Origin: Paenibacillus urinalis
Lineage (GTDB): Bacteria; Bacillota; Bacilli; Paenibacillales; Paenibacillaceae
Assembly: GCF_028747985.1 (NCBI RefSeq)
Contig: NZ_CP118111.1
Coordinates: 1-12,589 of the forward strand
Length of the DNA: 12,589 nucleotides
Direction: 5' to 3'
Part shown: positions 12,110 to 12,589 of the stretch, one piece after another
Position numbering within the stretch: the stretch's first letter is position 1
How the letters are laid out: the number at the start of each line of letters is the position of its first letter
Position numbers and translations under genes: made by a program
Notes under the pieces: generated by a model
The model's database searches: none
The model's input: only the letters and a program-made list of their open reading frames with translations
Told to the model about the DNA's origin: nothing

Positions 12110-12589
12110 CATTCTTCAATAAAAAGTTTATTCTTTTTTATAATTAAACTTTTATACTATATTCTTTTTGTCATTATTTTTATAAAACATCATTCTTTTT
12201 ATAGTTTAATTTTTGTTAAGAATAATTTTACCAAAGAACAAACATTTTATACATTATTCATTTATTATTATTAAAACAATAATCATTTATATGATTTTTG
12301 TTTTAAACTTTGTTTAGAATGTATAATCAAAATGGTTTCCTATCTTTTCAAAAACGTTCTTTTTATTGATTAGGAATTGTTTAGAATTTTATTTTAATCT
12401 TCTATGTTTTTAGACTATTTACTTAAAAAACGCATTATACCAACGTTTTATCTTCATGCAACAACTAGATTGAGGTTTTTATATTTCATTCTTTAACATC
12501 ATTCATCAAAGTAATGATGATTGTTTTAAAATACCATTCATTAAAATGAACGATGTTTTAAAATTATGATAGATTACTCTTTTAAAACT
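12089..12589. repeat. AT-rich array of palindrome + TGTTTTAAA units (putative centromere or iterons)
   Basis: About 500 gene-free bases, very AT-rich. Degenerate units consist of a short palindrome followed by TGTTTTAAA(AT). 12281-12308: AATCAT/ATGATT then TTTGTTTTAAAC. 12497-12532: CATCATT/AATGATG then ATTGTTTTAAAAT. 12537-12564: TTCATT/AATGAA then CGATGTTTTAAAAT. The unit at 1-32 fits the same scheme. Related GTTTAGAAT motifs occur near 12310 and 12377, and (A/T)TTCTTT motifs recur at about 12111, 12130, 12159, 12189, 12351, 12488 and 3. Such arrays are typical of partition centromeres and replication iterons. Which protein binds is not shown. Confidence 0.7.

Overview
The window looks like most or all of a plasmid from a low-GC Gram-positive bacterium, most likely Bacillales. 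The reasons are strong AGGAGG-type ribosome binding sites with some GTG/TTG starts, many A/T-flanked intrinsic terminators, two replication initiators with archaeo-eukaryotic-primase (AEP) motifs of the RepE/RepS (Inc18-like) type, a serine resolvase next to one of them, MerR-like plasmid proteins, and a small transposon with Tn1546/Tn5422-like ends. The two window ends carry the same AT-rich repeat unit. This suggests a circular molecule opened inside a repeat array, but the sequence alone cannot prove it.

Layout. 1-1654: end of the AT-rich array, a perfect 22-bp terminator, and a tyrosine recombinase (minus strand) with an unusually long insert in its catalytic domain. 1655-2802: gene-free; its first part is GC-rich and full of palindromes, the rest is featureless except for a putative promoter region. 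2803-3939: an unrecognised 378-aa protein on the plus strand. 3996-5411: a 1416-bp non-autonomous Tn3-family element with 38-bp inverted repeats and a 5-bp TCTTT duplication. It carries a TetR regulator and an SMR multidrug/quaternary-ammonium efflux pump. It interrupts a minus-strand coiled-coil gene whose two halves can be rejoined in frame.

5405-10150 (minus strand) holds two paralogous replicon modules in tandem. Each has a structured leader of about 300 nt, an AEP-type rep gene, an AT-rich putative origin, and a copy of a 104-bp repeat that includes a terminator. The leaders share a central hairpin and a plus-strand terminator-like hairpin, while their basal stems differ in sequence but still pair. 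This suggests two antisense-RNA-controlled and possibly non-cross-reacting replicons. A broken tyrosine-recombinase fragment lies between the modules.

10150-12589 looks like the maintenance block: serine resolvase, a MerR-like/coiled-coil protein ending in an amphipathic helix, a small winged-helix/coiled-coil protein, and a 0.5-kb AT-rich array of palindrome + TGTTTTAAA-like units. I infer that the last three form a plasmid segregation system of unfamiliar type. The resolvase would resolve multimers, the twin reps replicate the plasmid, and the transposon adds biocide resistance.
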